The position numbers were made by a program, and so were the translations under genes. A stretch of DNA of 64,000 nucleotides from Planctomicrobium piriforme. GTDB lineage: Bacteria; Planctomycetota; Planctomycetia; Planctomycetales; Planctomycetaceae. Below, one piece after another: positions 44,152-53,874 of the stretch (the stretch's first letter is position 1; the number at the start of each line of letters is the position of its first letter). Location: the NCBI GenBank assembly GCA_945860955.1, contig CAMATH010000001.1, forward strand, positions 62,001 to 126,000, given 5' to 3'. The notes beneath the pieces are model-generated. The model made no database searches. It had not been told where the DNA came from and saw nothing but the letters and a program-made list of their open reading frames with translations.

Positions 44152-46134
44152 ATGTCCTCGAAGAATTACCGACCTGACGTTGACGGATTGCGCGCGGTTT
44201 CGGTGATCGCGGTCATATTGTACCACGGACGAATGGCGTGTCCGGGTGGCTTTCTTGGGGTGGATGTGTTTTTTGTGATTTCGGGATTTCTGATCACGTC
44301 TTTGATCGTCCGGGATTTGGACACCGGGTCGTTCAGTTTTATGGATTTTTGGGCGAGACGGGTCCGGCGGATCCTTCCCGCCCTCACCGTCGTGATCCTG
44401 GCGACGCTCGCGCTGACAAGCCTATTCATGTTGCCACTTGACCTCCAGAGCGTCGCCAATTCAGGGTTTGCCCAGTCACTCTTCTCAGCCAACATCTACT
44501 TCTGGAGAAATATGGACTATTTCGCCGGGCAAGGCGAACGAATGCCGTTGCTCCACACGTGGTCATTGGCGGTTGAAGAGCAATTCTACTTTGTGTTTCC
44601 CTTTGTTGTCGCCTGGTCCTGGACAAAAGACCACAAACGCATGTTGGCCATTTTGGGCTTGGGATTCTTGGGATCCTTGGCGCTGTGTGTCGCGGGGAGT
44701 CGCTATTCCCCGCCCGCCACATTTTATCTGTTGCCCACACGTGCGTGGCAGATGATCCTTGGTGGATTAACGGCTTGCCTCGCTGGCAAGTACCGTCCGG
44801 GGCAATTTTTCGCCGAGGGGCTATCATTCGCGGGGCTGGCGGCAATCCTGTGGTCAATTTGCTTTCTCGACGAATTCACCAGGTTGCCAAGTGAGATCTC
44901 ACTGATTCCCTCCCTTGGCGCGGTCGCGCTGATTTGGCCGAATGGTGATTCGCCGACACTCGTTCAGCGCGTATTGGCGCTCAAGCCTGTGGTGTTCGTC
45001 GGGGTGATTTCGTATTCGTTATACCTTTGGCACTGGCCGCTCTTGGCGCTGATGAACTACTGTCTCCTCGACAGCGCGACGCTGCCAGTTCGAGTGGGGG
45101 TCGTGGCGTTGGGGGCCGTGGCCGGCGTCCTCTCCTGGCGGTATATCGAGACTCCGTTTCGACGTCCCGTTGCCGGTTGGTCTCCAAAGCGGGTCGTCGT
45201 GTCGGGACTTGCCGCGTCCGCAGTGCCGCTGGTGTTGTGGGGTATCGTGGCGGTCACTGGCGGCCTGGCGGGGCGATTTCCGGTTGAATTGCGTCAGTAT
45301 TTGGCAACCTCCAACGCGGACGGTGCTTTGAAGTACCGCGCTAACGGATTTGGCAAGACGGAGGACGTTGAATTACCCCAGATTGGCGTGGCGGATCAGA
45401 AGCCCTGTTTCTGTGTGTGGGGAGACAGCCATGCGCTCCACCTTGGTCGGATTCTGGACGAAATAGCCAAGGAGAAACAGGTGAGTGGCGGCATGGCGGT
45501 GAGAATGGGCGCGATTCCACTTCTGGACTGCGCTCGTGATAACGGCGGCCCCGCCAGCAAGACTGCGGGTGACACGGTCTTAAATATCGTAAGACACAAT
45601 CAGATTAAACATGTTCTTCTGGTGGGTCGCTGGGCGATGTATGTCGATGGCAGACTCAACGGAGCAACAGATACGCTGGTGTTTGACCCGCAATCCAAGT
45701 CGCGCACGTACGAGGAATCGAAGTTGGCGTTCAGGCGTGGTGTGGAATCGACATTGAAGGCGTTTCGGGAGGCGGGAGTGGAAGTCTGGGTGGTCCGAAT
45801 GATCCCGGAACAGGAGATCAATATCACCTGGTCCGTTGTCGCCAGTCGATCACTCGGGGTTGAGTCGCCTCATGGAGTGGCAAGAACCAAGTACTCCAAG
45901 CGTCTGGCTCGAATCGACGAGGGATTTCGAGAGTGTGGCCTTATGCAACAGCGTTACATTGATTTTGAGTCGGACTTTTACGGAGATGGCGAATTCTGCC
46001 GCGTCTTCGATGATGGGGGGATCTTTTATTTTGACGACGATCACATTAGCCACTATGGAGCGGAAAAGGTGCTGCGTTCCCGATTGACCGACTTTATTGC
46101 AACGGTCGCCGCGGACTGCGTCGCCAACGAGTGA
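44152..46134 (+). CDS. Acyltransferase-3/SGNH fusion membrane protein (OafA-like)
   Basis: A 660-residue protein that probably transfers acyl (often acetyl) groups to exported sugars. The N-terminal acyltransferase-3 domain (about 1-345) begins RPDVDGLRAVSVIAVILYHG and has FFVISGFLI and LLHTWSLAVEEQFYFVFP, with about ten membrane helices. The C-terminal periplasmic SGNH domain (about 415-655) shows GDSHALHLG (near residue 423) and the DDDHISHYG catalytic Asp-His block (near 628). This two-domain form acts in O-antigen and peptidoglycan O-acetylation; the target here is unknown. Its base composition looks more AT-rich than the flanks, which may hint at transfer, but I did not measure it. Confidence 0.92.
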   Translation: MSSKNYRPDVDGLRAVSVIAVILYHGRMACPGGFLGVDVFFVISGFLITSLIVRDLDTGSFSFMDFWARRVRRILPALTVVILATLALTSLFMLPLDLQSVANSGFAQSLFSANIYFWRNMDYFAGQGERMPLLHTWSLAVEEQFYFVFPFVVAWSWTKDHKRMLAILGLGFLGSLALCVAGSRYSPPATFYLLPTRAWQMILGGLTACLAGKYRPGQFFAEGLSFAGLAAILWSICFLDEFTRLPSEISLIPSLGAVALIWPNGDSPTLVQRVLALKPVVFVGVISYSLYLWHWPLLALMNYCLLDSATLPVRVGVVALGAVAGVLSWRYIETPFRRPVAGWSPKRVVVSGLAASAVPLVLWGIVAVTGGLAGRFPVELRQYLATSNADGALKYRANGFGKTEDVELPQIGVADQKPCFCVWGDSHALHLGRILDEIAKEKQVSGGMAVRMGAIPLLDCARDNGGPASKTAGDTVLNIVRHNQIKHVLLVGRWAMYVDGRLNGATDTLVFDPQSKSRTYEESKLAFRRGVESTLKAFREAGVEVWVVRMIPEQEINITWSVVASRSLGVESPHGVARTKYSKRLARIDEGFRECGLMQQRYIDFESDFYGDGEFCRVFDDGGIFYFDDDHISHYGAEKVLRSRLTDFIATVAADCVANE

Positions 46135-46287
46135 CGAATTCGTGTGCGGCGTGTGACCCCGAAGGAGAGTGGAGTGGCGACGCGACGAACACGTCGGGCG
46201 TCGGTTTTGACGGTTGCTGCGTACGTCTGTTATCCTCTCGCTCGTAGAATATTTGCGAGAATCGTGCCACATCACCTGGAGTCCCCC

Positions 46288-47391
46288 ATGCGTTTTCACC
46301 GGCTGCTAGTTCTCGGTCTGTTGTTCCTCACCGGCTGTTTCGGTATCGAGCTGGATGTCGATTCCAAAGGGCGGCTGCTGGTGACTCGGGAAGAGGGCTT
46401 CTTCACCGTCGATCCCGTGAAGAAGGAAGTCAAACTGGTCAAGAAGGCGGACGCCGGGACCGAGCCGGTCTATTCCCGATTTTCCCCCAATGGCAAAGAG
46501 ATCCTCACCGTCACCAAGTCCGACTTTCAGACCTTCGCTTTCGCGACGGTCGATGTCGCCTCGGGGAAAAGTACTCAGGTGTTGAAAGTCGACGGGGCGG
46601 CGTTCACCCGTTATTCGCCCGATGGAAAACACCTGTTTGTCGTCGCGGCCTCGAAGAACGACGATCCCGGGTTCATGTCCAAGGTCCCCGAGCTGCACCT
46701 GGTCTCGCTCCCCGGTGGAAAACCGAAAGTCATCGCCAAGAAGATTGGAACCATTCCCCGCTGGCTCCCCGATTCCAAACAGATTCTCGTCATTGAGGCG
46801 AACACGAAAATCGATGACGACAGCTTCGCCGGCAATCTCTCGCTGCTCGATGTCGCCACCGGAAAGCTGACTCCCAAGGCGGCGATTCTCGGAAAACGAG
46901 AGTACGCGATGGACGTTTCTCCAGATGGCAAAAAGGCTGTCGTCACGTTGCTGGAAGCGGGGAAGGTCGGAACGAAACTCGAAAAGAACGATTCGACCGC
47001 CGAGGCGCTCTACGAGGTCAATCTCTCGACCGGCGAGACGAAGAAGTTGGAACTCGCCCCGCCCAAATACGCGTTCTACTCCCCGAACGGCAAGTCGCTG
47101 CTGATGGCCCTGCCGTCGGAGGGGTTTAGCTTCGACACCGTCAGCCTCGAAGTCGCCGACGCCAGCGATGTTTCAAAACGCCAGAAGATCGCGGAGGCAG
47201 CCTACCCACTCGCGCTCGGGGGTGAAGGGATCGTCCACGCGGGCTGGGTCAATGACAGCCAAGTCTACTACTTCGCTCAGAAGAAGGTGTACGGAATCGC
47301 TGGCAAGAATATGCAGTTGATGCTGGGTGCCGTTGATGGCAAGAAGCGGCAACTCCTGCAGGCGATGATCGACCAGGCGGCGTTTGAGTAG
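46288..47391 (+). CDS. Lipoprotein with TolB/WD40-like propeller
   Basis: A 367-residue protein with a lipobox (LFLTGCFG; lipidated Cys17), so it should be membrane-anchored after signal peptidase II processing. The rest is a run of propeller blades: YSRFSPNGKEILTVT, FTRYSPDGKHLFVVA, YAMDVSPDGKKAVVT and YAFYSPNGKSLLMAL. No catalytic motif is seen; the function is unknown, and such proteins often bind partners in the cell envelope. A good GGAG ribosome binding site precedes the ATG. The esterase gene follows after 126 bases. Confidence 0.85.
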   Translation: MRFHRLLVLGLLFLTGCFGIELDVDSKGRLLVTREEGFFTVDPVKKEVKLVKKADAGTEPVYSRFSPNGKEILTVTKSDFQTFAFATVDVASGKSTQVLKVDGAAFTRYSPDGKHLFVVAASKNDDPGFMSKVPELHLVSLPGGKPKVIAKKIGTIPRWLPDSKQILVIEANTKIDDDSFAGNLSLLDVATGKLTPKAAILGKREYAMDVSPDGKKAVVTLLEAGKVGTKLEKNDSTAEALYEVNLSTGETKKLELAPPKYAFYSPNGKSLLMALPSEGFSFDTVSLEVADASDVSKRQKIAEAAYPLALGGEGIVHAGWVNDSQVYYFAQKKVYGIAGKNMQLMLGAVDGKKRQLLQAMIDQAAFE

Positions 47392-47517
47392 TCGGTGTGT
47401 TGATTGACGGCTGCCGTTCGGGTCGGCGAAACGCTGGTGGGTTCCGCCGACTGCGATCAGGTTTTTCGAATGCGATAGCGTTTTTGATCGTTCTGAGTCC
47501 TCCATCCGATTTCTCCC

Positions 47518-50500
47518 ATGTCGCACATCGTCCGATTCACTTGCGCGGTTCGTTTTCGATTCTGGTGTGGTCTGGCGATCCTGCTCGCCACGAATCCCCT
47601 GTGTTCCGCGGAGGACGGTGCGCGGAAGGCCGATCGCTATTCGCAATGGAAGCAGTCGGGCACGCTTTACATCCTGACAACGCCCGACGGGGCTCATCTG
47701 CCCGAGGGGGCGGTTGTCGAGGCATTCCCACTGCTCGTTCGGCTGCACCGGGACTCGTTTGACTTCTCCCAATGTGCCGCCGAGGGAGCCGACCTGCGGT
47801 TTTCCACCGAGGCGGGCGAACCGCTGCCGTATCAGATCGACCATTGGGATCCCGATTTGGGTGTCGCCGGCGTCTGGGTGCGGATTCCCCGCATTGAGGG
47901 GAATTCACGACAGAGCTTTCGCATTCACTGGGGGAATGGCGACGCGAAGAGTGAGTCCGACGGAGCCGCTGTCTTCAACGAAAAGAATGGATACGCCAGC
48001 GTCTGGCATTTGAACGCGGAAGCCAGAGACGAAGTGGGCACCCTGACCAGTGTGGATACGGGAACGACGCCGGCACGGGGAGTGGTCGGGCCGGCCCGGC
48101 GATTTCCCGGTCAAAAGGGGATTTTTGGCGGCGAGATGATTCCCGATTACCCCTCGGGAGGCAGCGCGCACAGTTCCGAAGCGTGGTTCCGTTGCGAGCG
48201 ACCCAATTCGACTATTCTGGGCTGGGGGAATGAAGGAGGCGGGCGGGGAAGCAAGGTCCGCATGCAGTTTCGCAGTCCCCCCCACGTCCACATCGACAGC
48301 GATTTTTCCGACGTCAAAGCGAACAGCCGACTGCCGCTGGGGGAATGGATTCATGTCGCACATACCTACGCGAACGGTGTGGGGAAGATCTACATCAACG
48401 GCCAGCTCGATGGCGAAGCGACCCCCACACTGGCGATCAAAAGCCCCGCCCGGTGCTGGCTGGGGGGCTGGTACCACAACTACGATTTCGTAGGCGATCT
48501 CGACGAGGTGCGCATTTCCCGCGTGGCACGCTCAGCCGACTGGATCAAGCTGGAATTCGAGAATCAGAAGCCACTGCAAACGCTGGTTGGTCCCGTCGTG
48601 CGCGGGGAGTTCGCGTTCACTGTCGCGGAAACTCACCTCGATCTTCAGGAAGGGACGTCCGCGACCGTCTCCGCTCGTGCCGACGGCGCACAGAAGGTGT
48701 ATTGGATTCTGAAAAAGGGAAAGAACGAAGCGGCTGTTGCCGTCGATCGATTCTCTTACACGATCGAGGCGGGGCGCGTGACGGGGGATGAACACTGGAT
48801 ACTGCGGATGAAAGCGATCCACGGAGGCGGTGTGACGGTGCAGGATGTCAACATCCGTGTCCGTGAATCGATTTCCGACCCTGAATACAAACTCGTGGCC
48901 CCCGCCACGTGGGATGGCCGCACTCCGATCGAAGTCGTCCCGGAAATTCTAAACCGGAAGCAGCTCGAGGCCGCAGGTGCCGCCGAACTGCGATACACCT
49001 GGAACGTCGAGAATCTCGCGGTCATCCAGCAGGTGGCGGCGGATCGCCTCCGTCTGAGTCGCGCGCAACAGAGCGGCCCCTGTAAAGTCACTGTCGCGAT
49101 CGACAACGGGGGGGCCAAGGTCGTGCGTTCGATAACAATCGAAGTCACAGAGCCAAAGACAGATCCCTGGGTTCCGCGAGTCGTGACGACCGACGAACGT
49201 CCGGAGGAGAACCAGTTCTTCCCGCGCGATGCTTCCAACACGGGAGTCCTGATCTACAAGGGAACTCTCGACGAACCGGCCGACTCGGTCTTTGTGCGGG
49301 TGTATGCCAACGACAAGATCTACAAGTCGCAACGCGACGCCGTGCAGGCGGACAAGGCGTACGAACTCGCCGTGCGACTGCAACCCGGGCTGGTGAAGTA
49401 TCGAACTGAGTTTGGCACAAAGTCCGGCGACCGAGAGACGATACTCCACACGGCAGCCAATCTGGTCTGTGGCGACGCGTATCTGATTGATGGGCAGTCG
49501 AACGCCGACGCGACCGATGTGGGACCGGAAGACCCCACGATCACCAGCGACTGGATTCGCAGCTTCGGATCCATGGCGGGGGACGCCCAAGGGGCCAGAC
49601 TCCGCCGTTGGGGGAACGCCGTGGTGCGCGACCGAAATGGGGGCAAACTGCAGATTGGATACTGGGGCATGGAATTGGCCCAGCGCCTCGTGAAAAGCCA
49701 GGAAATGCCAATCTGCATTCTCAACGGCGCGGTGGGAGGCTCACGCATCGACCAGCACCAGCGAAATCCCGACGATCCGACCGATGTCACCACAATCTAC
49801 GGCCGGCTGCTGTGGCGCGTTCGCGAAGCGAAATTGACGCATGGCATCCGGGGAGTTCTGTGGCATCAGGGAGAGAACGATCAGGGGGCCGATGGTCCGA
49901 CTGGCGGGTTCGGCTGGGAAACCTATCGGCAGTACTTCATTGACATGGCGGCAGGCTGGAAAACCGATTACCCCAACATTCAGCACTACTACGTCTTTCA
50001 GATCTGGCCGAAAGCGTGTTCGATGGGAGTCAACGGTTCGGACAATCACTTGCGCGAAGTGCAGCGCAATCTGCCCCTCAGCTTCTCCCGCCTCAGTGTG
50101 ATGTCAACACTGGGAATCAAGCCGCCGGGAGGTTGCCACTTTCCCGTGGAAGGGTACGCCGAGTTCGCCCGGCTGATTGCACCGCTCGTCGAGCGCGATA
50201 TTCATGGTGTCGTCAGCAAGCAGCCGGTGACCGCGCCGAATCTGCTGCGCGCCAGATATACGAACGACACGCGCGATGCACTGGTCCTTGAGTTTGATCA
50301 ACCGGTCGGTTGGTCCCCGCAATTGACCAGCGAGTTTTTACTCGATGGAGAACGCAATCAGGTCAGTGGCGGAACGACCGACGGTTCCAGGCTGCTGCTA
50401 AAACTGAAGCAGCCTTCCCGGGCGAGCCGCGTGACGTATCTCGACAGCGCCGCCTGGAACCCGGGCAATCTGCTGTATGGACAGAACGGAATCGCGGCTC

Positions 50501-50547
50501 TCACGTTTTGTGATGTGCCGATAGAACCGACACCGTCAGCCCGTTGA
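47518..50547 (+). CDS. Exported DUF2341/LamG/SGNH carbohydrate esterase
   Basis: A 1009-residue protein with a signal peptide (FWCGLAILLATNPLCSA). A DUF2341 domain (about 60-165, LRFSTEAGEPLPYQIDHWD) leads into a LamG/concanavalin-like domain (about 165-350, SSEAWFRCERPNSTILGWG, GKIYINGQLDGEATPTL). A Cna-like beta region comes next, then a sialate O-acetylesterase-type SGNH domain: the nucleophile block IDGQSNADATD (near residue 657), the oxyanion block GVLWHQGENDQG (near 781), and GCHFPVEGYAEFARLI with the catalytic His (near 872). It probably deacetylates complex glycans outside the cell. It precedes the M81 peptidase by 51 bases. Confidence 0.9.
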   Translation: MSHIVRFTCAVRFRFWCGLAILLATNPLCSAEDGARKADRYSQWKQSGTLYILTTPDGAHLPEGAVVEAFPLLVRLHRDSFDFSQCAAEGADLRFSTEAGEPLPYQIDHWDPDLGVAGVWVRIPRIEGNSRQSFRIHWGNGDAKSESDGAAVFNEKNGYASVWHLNAEARDEVGTLTSVDTGTTPARGVVGPARRFPGQKGIFGGEMIPDYPSGGSAHSSEAWFRCERPNSTILGWGNEGGGRGSKVRMQFRSPPHVHIDSDFSDVKANSRLPLGEWIHVAHTYANGVGKIYINGQLDGEATPTLAIKSPARCWLGGWYHNYDFVGDLDEVRISRVARSADWIKLEFENQKPLQTLVGPVVRGEFAFTVAETHLDLQEGTSATVSARADGAQKVYWILKKGKNEAAVAVDRFSYTIEAGRVTGDEHWILRMKAIHGGGVTVQDVNIRVRESISDPEYKLVAPATWDGRTPIEVVPEILNRKQLEAAGAAELRYTWNVENLAVIQQVAADRLRLSRAQQSGPCKVTVAIDNGGAKVVRSITIEVTEPKTDPWVPRVVTTDERPEENQFFPRDASNTGVLIYKGTLDEPADSVFVRVYANDKIYKSQRDAVQADKAYELAVRLQPGLVKYRTEFGTKSGDRETILHTAANLVCGDAYLIDGQSNADATDVGPEDPTITSDWIRSFGSMAGDAQGARLRRWGNAVVRDRNGGKLQIGYWGMELAQRLVKSQEMPICILNGAVGGSRIDQHQRNPDDPTDVTTIYGRLLWRVREAKLTHGIRGVLWHQGENDQGADGPTGGFGWETYRQYFIDMAAGWKTDYPNIQHYYVFQIWPKACSMGVNGSDNHLREVQRNLPLSFSRLSVMSTLGIKPPGGCHFPVEGYAEFARLIAPLVERDIHGVVSKQPVTAPNLLRARYTNDTRDALVLEFDQPVGWSPQLTSEFLLDGERNQVSGGTTDGSRLLLKLKQPSRASRVTYLDSAAWNPGNLLYGQNGIAALTFCDVPIEPTPSAR

Positions 50548-50598
50548 CTTCCGATTTTTGGCTCGCTCGAATTCCCTCGCCTCGTCAGACAATTCACC

Positions 50599-52074
50599 AT
50601 GCGCATCGCGATCGCCGAAGTCGGGCAGGAAACCGATTCCTTCAGTCCACTGACGACCGATCTCCGTGACTTCGAGGGATTCGGGTTGTTCTTTGGCGAA
50701 GAGATTCTCCAGCGAATGCGGGGGGTGGGTCCGTTGGGGGGCATGCTGGAGGTTGCCTCGGAACAGCCGACCGCTCCCACGTTGTTGCCGATCCTTCGCG
50801 CGTGGGCCGGCGCGGGGGGAGCGCTGACCGCCGCGACATTGGAGTTCTTTCGTGATCGACTTGTTTCCGATCTGAAACGTTTGTTGCCACTCGATGCCGT
50901 CTTTCTCGCCCTGCACGGAGCGGCTGCCGCCGAGTTGGAAGACGACGTCGAAGGGGAACTGCTAAGCGCGGTGCGCGGTGTGGTCGGCCCCGATCTGCCG
51001 GTGATTGTGACGCTCGATCACCACGCCAACATCACCCGGCGAATGGTCCAGCACGCCACAACGCTGATCGGGCACGAGACGCAGCCGCACGATCCGGTGG
51101 ATACCGGCCGCAAGACCGCGCGGGTGATGTTCAATCTCCTGGCGGGCAGGTGCCGGCCGACCATGGCGTGGAGGAAGATCCCGCTGATCACACCGCAGGA
51201 CCAGTTTCTGACGTCGCAGGGACCGATGAAGGAGTGGTTCGACCTGGCGCGGGAGATGGAGCGCCGGCCGGGCGTGATCGACGTCTCTCCCTACCCGATG
51301 CAGCCCTGGCTCGATGTGCAGGAAGGGGGCTGGGCCGTGGTGGTGCATACAGATGGAGATCGAAAACTGGCGGAAGAGCTGGCCAAAGAAAGTGCCGCGA
51401 AAGCGTGGAGTCTGCGCGAGAAATTCTGGGAATCGGCCCGCACGCCGGTCGCCGACGCGGTCCGCCAGGCGGTCGCCGCCGAAAGTGGGTTGATCATCCT
51501 GTCGGACACCGGGGACTCGGTCTATGGCGGTTCACCCGGCGACAGTACCTGCATTCTGCGCGAGTTGCTGCGACAGAACGTCCCATGCCGGACATTGGTC
51601 CCAATGGTCGATGTGGCGGCGGTCGAGGCGGCGCATTCGGCGGGCGTCGGCGCGCGAATTCAGGTGAGCCTGGGAGGCAGAGTCGACCACGTCTTCAGTC
51701 AGCCGGTCCCGGTTGACGCGCGGGTGGCGGGGATCTCGAACGGAGTCACTTTGGAACTACCTGACCGCGGGCCATGCGATCTGGGGCGGGCGGCATTGTT
51801 GGAGATCGGGGCGATTCGGCTGGTCGCGCTCGACTCTCGCACGTTCGCGATCAATCATCCGTCGCTCTACATGCACCTGGGACTGGACATCAACGACGCG
51901 AAAATCGTCGTGCTCAAAACCGCCAGCAACTTTCAGTTCTTCAGTCGCTGGCGAAAGGGTTTGATTCGCGTCGATTCCCCCGGTACAACGCAATCCGACT
52001 TGACGGCGTTTGACTGGAAACGAGTGCCACGTCCGATCTATCCGCTCGATCCGGTGTCGCAGTACCACCCGTAG
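50599..52074 (+). CDS. M81 family metallopeptidase (MlrC/DUF1485-like)
   Basis: A 491-residue protein similar to MlrC, the zinc enzyme of microcystin degradation, although most M81 members have other unknown roles. Signature blocks are RIAIAEVGQETDSFSPL at the start, LALHGAAAAELEDDVEGEL, the metal-site VTLDHHANITRRM and GHETQPHDPVDTGRKTA, and the C-terminal SDTGDSVYGGSPGDST. MlrC C-terminal domain features follow (KTASNFQFF). It has no signal peptide, so it is cytosolic. The DNA upstream has no clear Shine-Dalgarno. It lies behind the esterase gene and may share its transcript. Confidence 0.88.
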   Translation: MRIAIAEVGQETDSFSPLTTDLRDFEGFGLFFGEEILQRMRGVGPLGGMLEVASEQPTAPTLLPILRAWAGAGGALTAATLEFFRDRLVSDLKRLLPLDAVFLALHGAAAAELEDDVEGELLSAVRGVVGPDLPVIVTLDHHANITRRMVQHATTLIGHETQPHDPVDTGRKTARVMFNLLAGRCRPTMAWRKIPLITPQDQFLTSQGPMKEWFDLAREMERRPGVIDVSPYPMQPWLDVQEGGWAVVVHTDGDRKLAEELAKESAAKAWSLREKFWESARTPVADAVRQAVAAESGLIILSDTGDSVYGGSPGDSTCILRELLRQNVPCRTLVPMVDVAAVEAAHSAGVGARIQVSLGGRVDHVFSQPVPVDARVAGISNGVTLELPDRGPCDLGRAALLEIGAIRLVALDSRTFAINHPSLYMHLGLDINDAKIVVLKTASNFQFFSRWRKGLIRVDSPGTTQSDLTAFDWKRVPRPIYPLDPVSQYHP

Positions 52075-52215
52075 ATCGGTCGATCGCAAAGTGGCTCTCG
52101 TGGCTCTGCGAATGTGCTACCGTGGTACGTTGCTACTGACAGATTCGGCTGTGCCAATCGTCGCACGCCGCCAAACAATGACGGTCTTTGTTCTCGACGG
52201 GTTCTATAGCAGGGG

Positions 52216-53676
52216 CTAAGCCAAAATGCCCCGCACAACGTCGCCATGAATATCGGTCAGGCGGAAGTCCCGTCCCTGGAACCGGTAGGTCAGGCGCGTG
52301 TGATCGATTCCGAGCAGGTGCATGATCGTCGCGTTGAGGTCATGCACGTGAACTCCATCCCGGACAATGTTGTAACAGTAATCGTCGGTCTCTCCCCAGA
52401 CGGTTCCCCCTTTGATTCCCGCCCCCGCGAGCAGGATGGTGAAACAGCGCGGGTGGTGGTCGCGGCCGTAATCGGTTTCCGACAGGTTGCCCTGCGAATA
52501 GACCGTTCGGCCGAACTCACCACCCCAGACAATCAACGTGTCTTTGAAAAGATCCCGCTGCTTCAAATCATTGATCAGCGCCGCCGTCGCCTGATCGGTG
52601 TCTTTGCACTGACCCCGAATCGCGTTGGGCAGCCCGCCATGATGGTCCCACCCCATGTGGAACAACTGCACGAACCGCACGTCACGCTCCGCCAGGCGAC
52701 GCGCGAGCAGGCAATTCGCCGCGTAACTTCCCGGCCGAGTGACGTCGGGACCATAGCTCTCCAATACGTGCTTCGGCTCATTCGCCAGATTCAACAGATC
52801 GGGAACGCTCGACTGCATGCGGAACGCCATCTCGTATTGCGCGATGCGCGTCTGGATCTCGGGATCGTGCAGTTGCTGATGCCGCAGCCCATTGAGTGCC
52901 TTCAAACGATCCAGCGTCCCCCGGCGGGCGTCGCGATCGACTCCCGGCGGATCCGACAGATACAGCACCGCGTCTCCCTTGTTGCGGAACTTCACCCCCT
53001 GGTGGCGTGAGGGGAGAAAGCCCGCGCTCCACAGACGGTCATAGAGCGGTTGATCGTCCGGCCGGCCGCTGCCGAACGACGTCAACACCACATACGCCGG
53101 CAGATCCTGGTTTTCGCTTCCCAGTCCGTACCCCATCCACGATCCGATGCTCGGTCGCCCCGCCAGTTGCGAGCCGGTCTGCGCGAAGGTGATCGCCGGG
53201 TCGTGGTTGATCGCTTCGGTGTTCAGCGTACGGATCTGGCACCAGTCATCAGCAAGCTGCGACATGTGCGGCATAATCTCGCTGAACCACATCCCCGAGT
53301 TGCCATGCTGCTGAAATTTGAACATCGACGGCGCGACCGGGAACTTCGCCTGCCCCGAGGTCATCGTCGTCAGCCGTTGCCCCTGGCGAATCGAATCGGG
53401 CAGATCCTCCCCCCGGCGATCCGCCAGCTTTGGCTTCGGATCAAACAGATCCATCTGGGACGGCGCCCCCGATTGAAACAGGTAGATCACCCGCTTCGCT
53501 TTCGGTGTGAAGTGGGGCAAACCCGGCTGGCCGATGGGAATCGACTTGGTGGGGGACTCACCGCGAACGGGACTCCCCATCAGACTCGCCAAAGCGGCCA
53601 GCCCCAACCCCCCCGCCGAGCGGTTCAAAAAAATCCGACGGTTGAGCTGATCTTGAAGAGTGAGCAGGGGGTTCAT
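52216..53676 (-). CDS. DUF1501 family exported protein (operon type)
   Basis: A 486-residue DUF1501 protein with leader LNRRIFLNRSAGGLGLAALA. It has FQSGAPSQMDLFDPKPKLAD, SWMGYGLGSENQDLPAYVV, VRFVQLFHMGWDHHGGLP, WGGEFGRTVYSQGNLSE with DYGRDHHP, and LAGAGIKGGTVWGETDD. The tail RGRDFRLTDIHGDVVRGIL is nearly the same in layout as the operon-type protein at 15868-17280. It follows the DUF1549/1553 gene (53875-57018) after a 198-base gap that holds a tandem repeat and a hairpin, so the two may be one unit with a processing or attenuation point between them. Confidence 0.92.
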   Translation of the reverse strand: MNPLLTLQDQLNRRIFLNRSAGGLGLAALASLMGSPVRGESPTKSIPIGQPGLPHFTPKAKRVIYLFQSGAPSQMDLFDPKPKLADRRGEDLPDSIRQGQRLTTMTSGQAKFPVAPSMFKFQQHGNSGMWFSEIMPHMSQLADDWCQIRTLNTEAINHDPAITFAQTGSQLAGRPSIGSWMGYGLGSENQDLPAYVVLTSFGSGRPDDQPLYDRLWSAGFLPSRHQGVKFRNKGDAVLYLSDPPGVDRDARRGTLDRLKALNGLRHQQLHDPEIQTRIAQYEMAFRMQSSVPDLLNLANEPKHVLESYGPDVTRPGSYAANCLLARRLAERDVRFVQLFHMGWDHHGGLPNAIRGQCKDTDQATAALINDLKQRDLFKDTLIVWGGEFGRTVYSQGNLSETDYGRDHHPRCFTILLAGAGIKGGTVWGETDDYCYNIVRDGVHVHDLNATIMHLLGIDHTRLTYRFQGRDFRLTDIHGDVVRGILA

Positions 53677-53804
53677 GTTGGTCAGATTCCAAAAAGCAGT
53701 CTATCAGAGTGTTCGACAACGCCGTCATCCAAATCGTCGATCGCTGTTGCGATTCCGCGTTCGGCGTTCCAAAACGCCAGCGACCATCGGGAGCGGTCAA
53801 CCCC

Positions 53805-53850
53805 AACCTCGAGCGGCAGCTCGGATGGAAACCTCGAGCGGCAGCTCGGA
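53805..53850. repeat. Tandem 21-bp repeat with internal hairpin
   Basis: Two identical 21-base units (53805-53825 and 53830-53850), beginning AACCTCGAGCGGCAGC, separated by four bases (25-base period). Each unit contains CGAGC-GGCA-GCTCG, a 5-bp hairpin. They lie between the DUF1549/1553 gene and its downstream DUF1501 partner. Confidence 0.75.
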
Positions 53851-53856
53851 CCGGGT

Positions 53857-53873
53857 CAAGGGCCGCGCCCTTG
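53857..53873 (-). terminator. Hairpin immediately after the DUF1549/1553 stop
   Basis: CAAGGGC (53857-53863) and GCCCTTG (53867-53873) form a perfect 7-bp stem with a 3-base loop, just after the TAA at 53875-53877 on the minus strand. No T-run follows. It could attenuate transcription into the downstream DUF1501 gene or stabilise the 3' end. Confidence 0.5.
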
Positions 53874-53874
53874 G

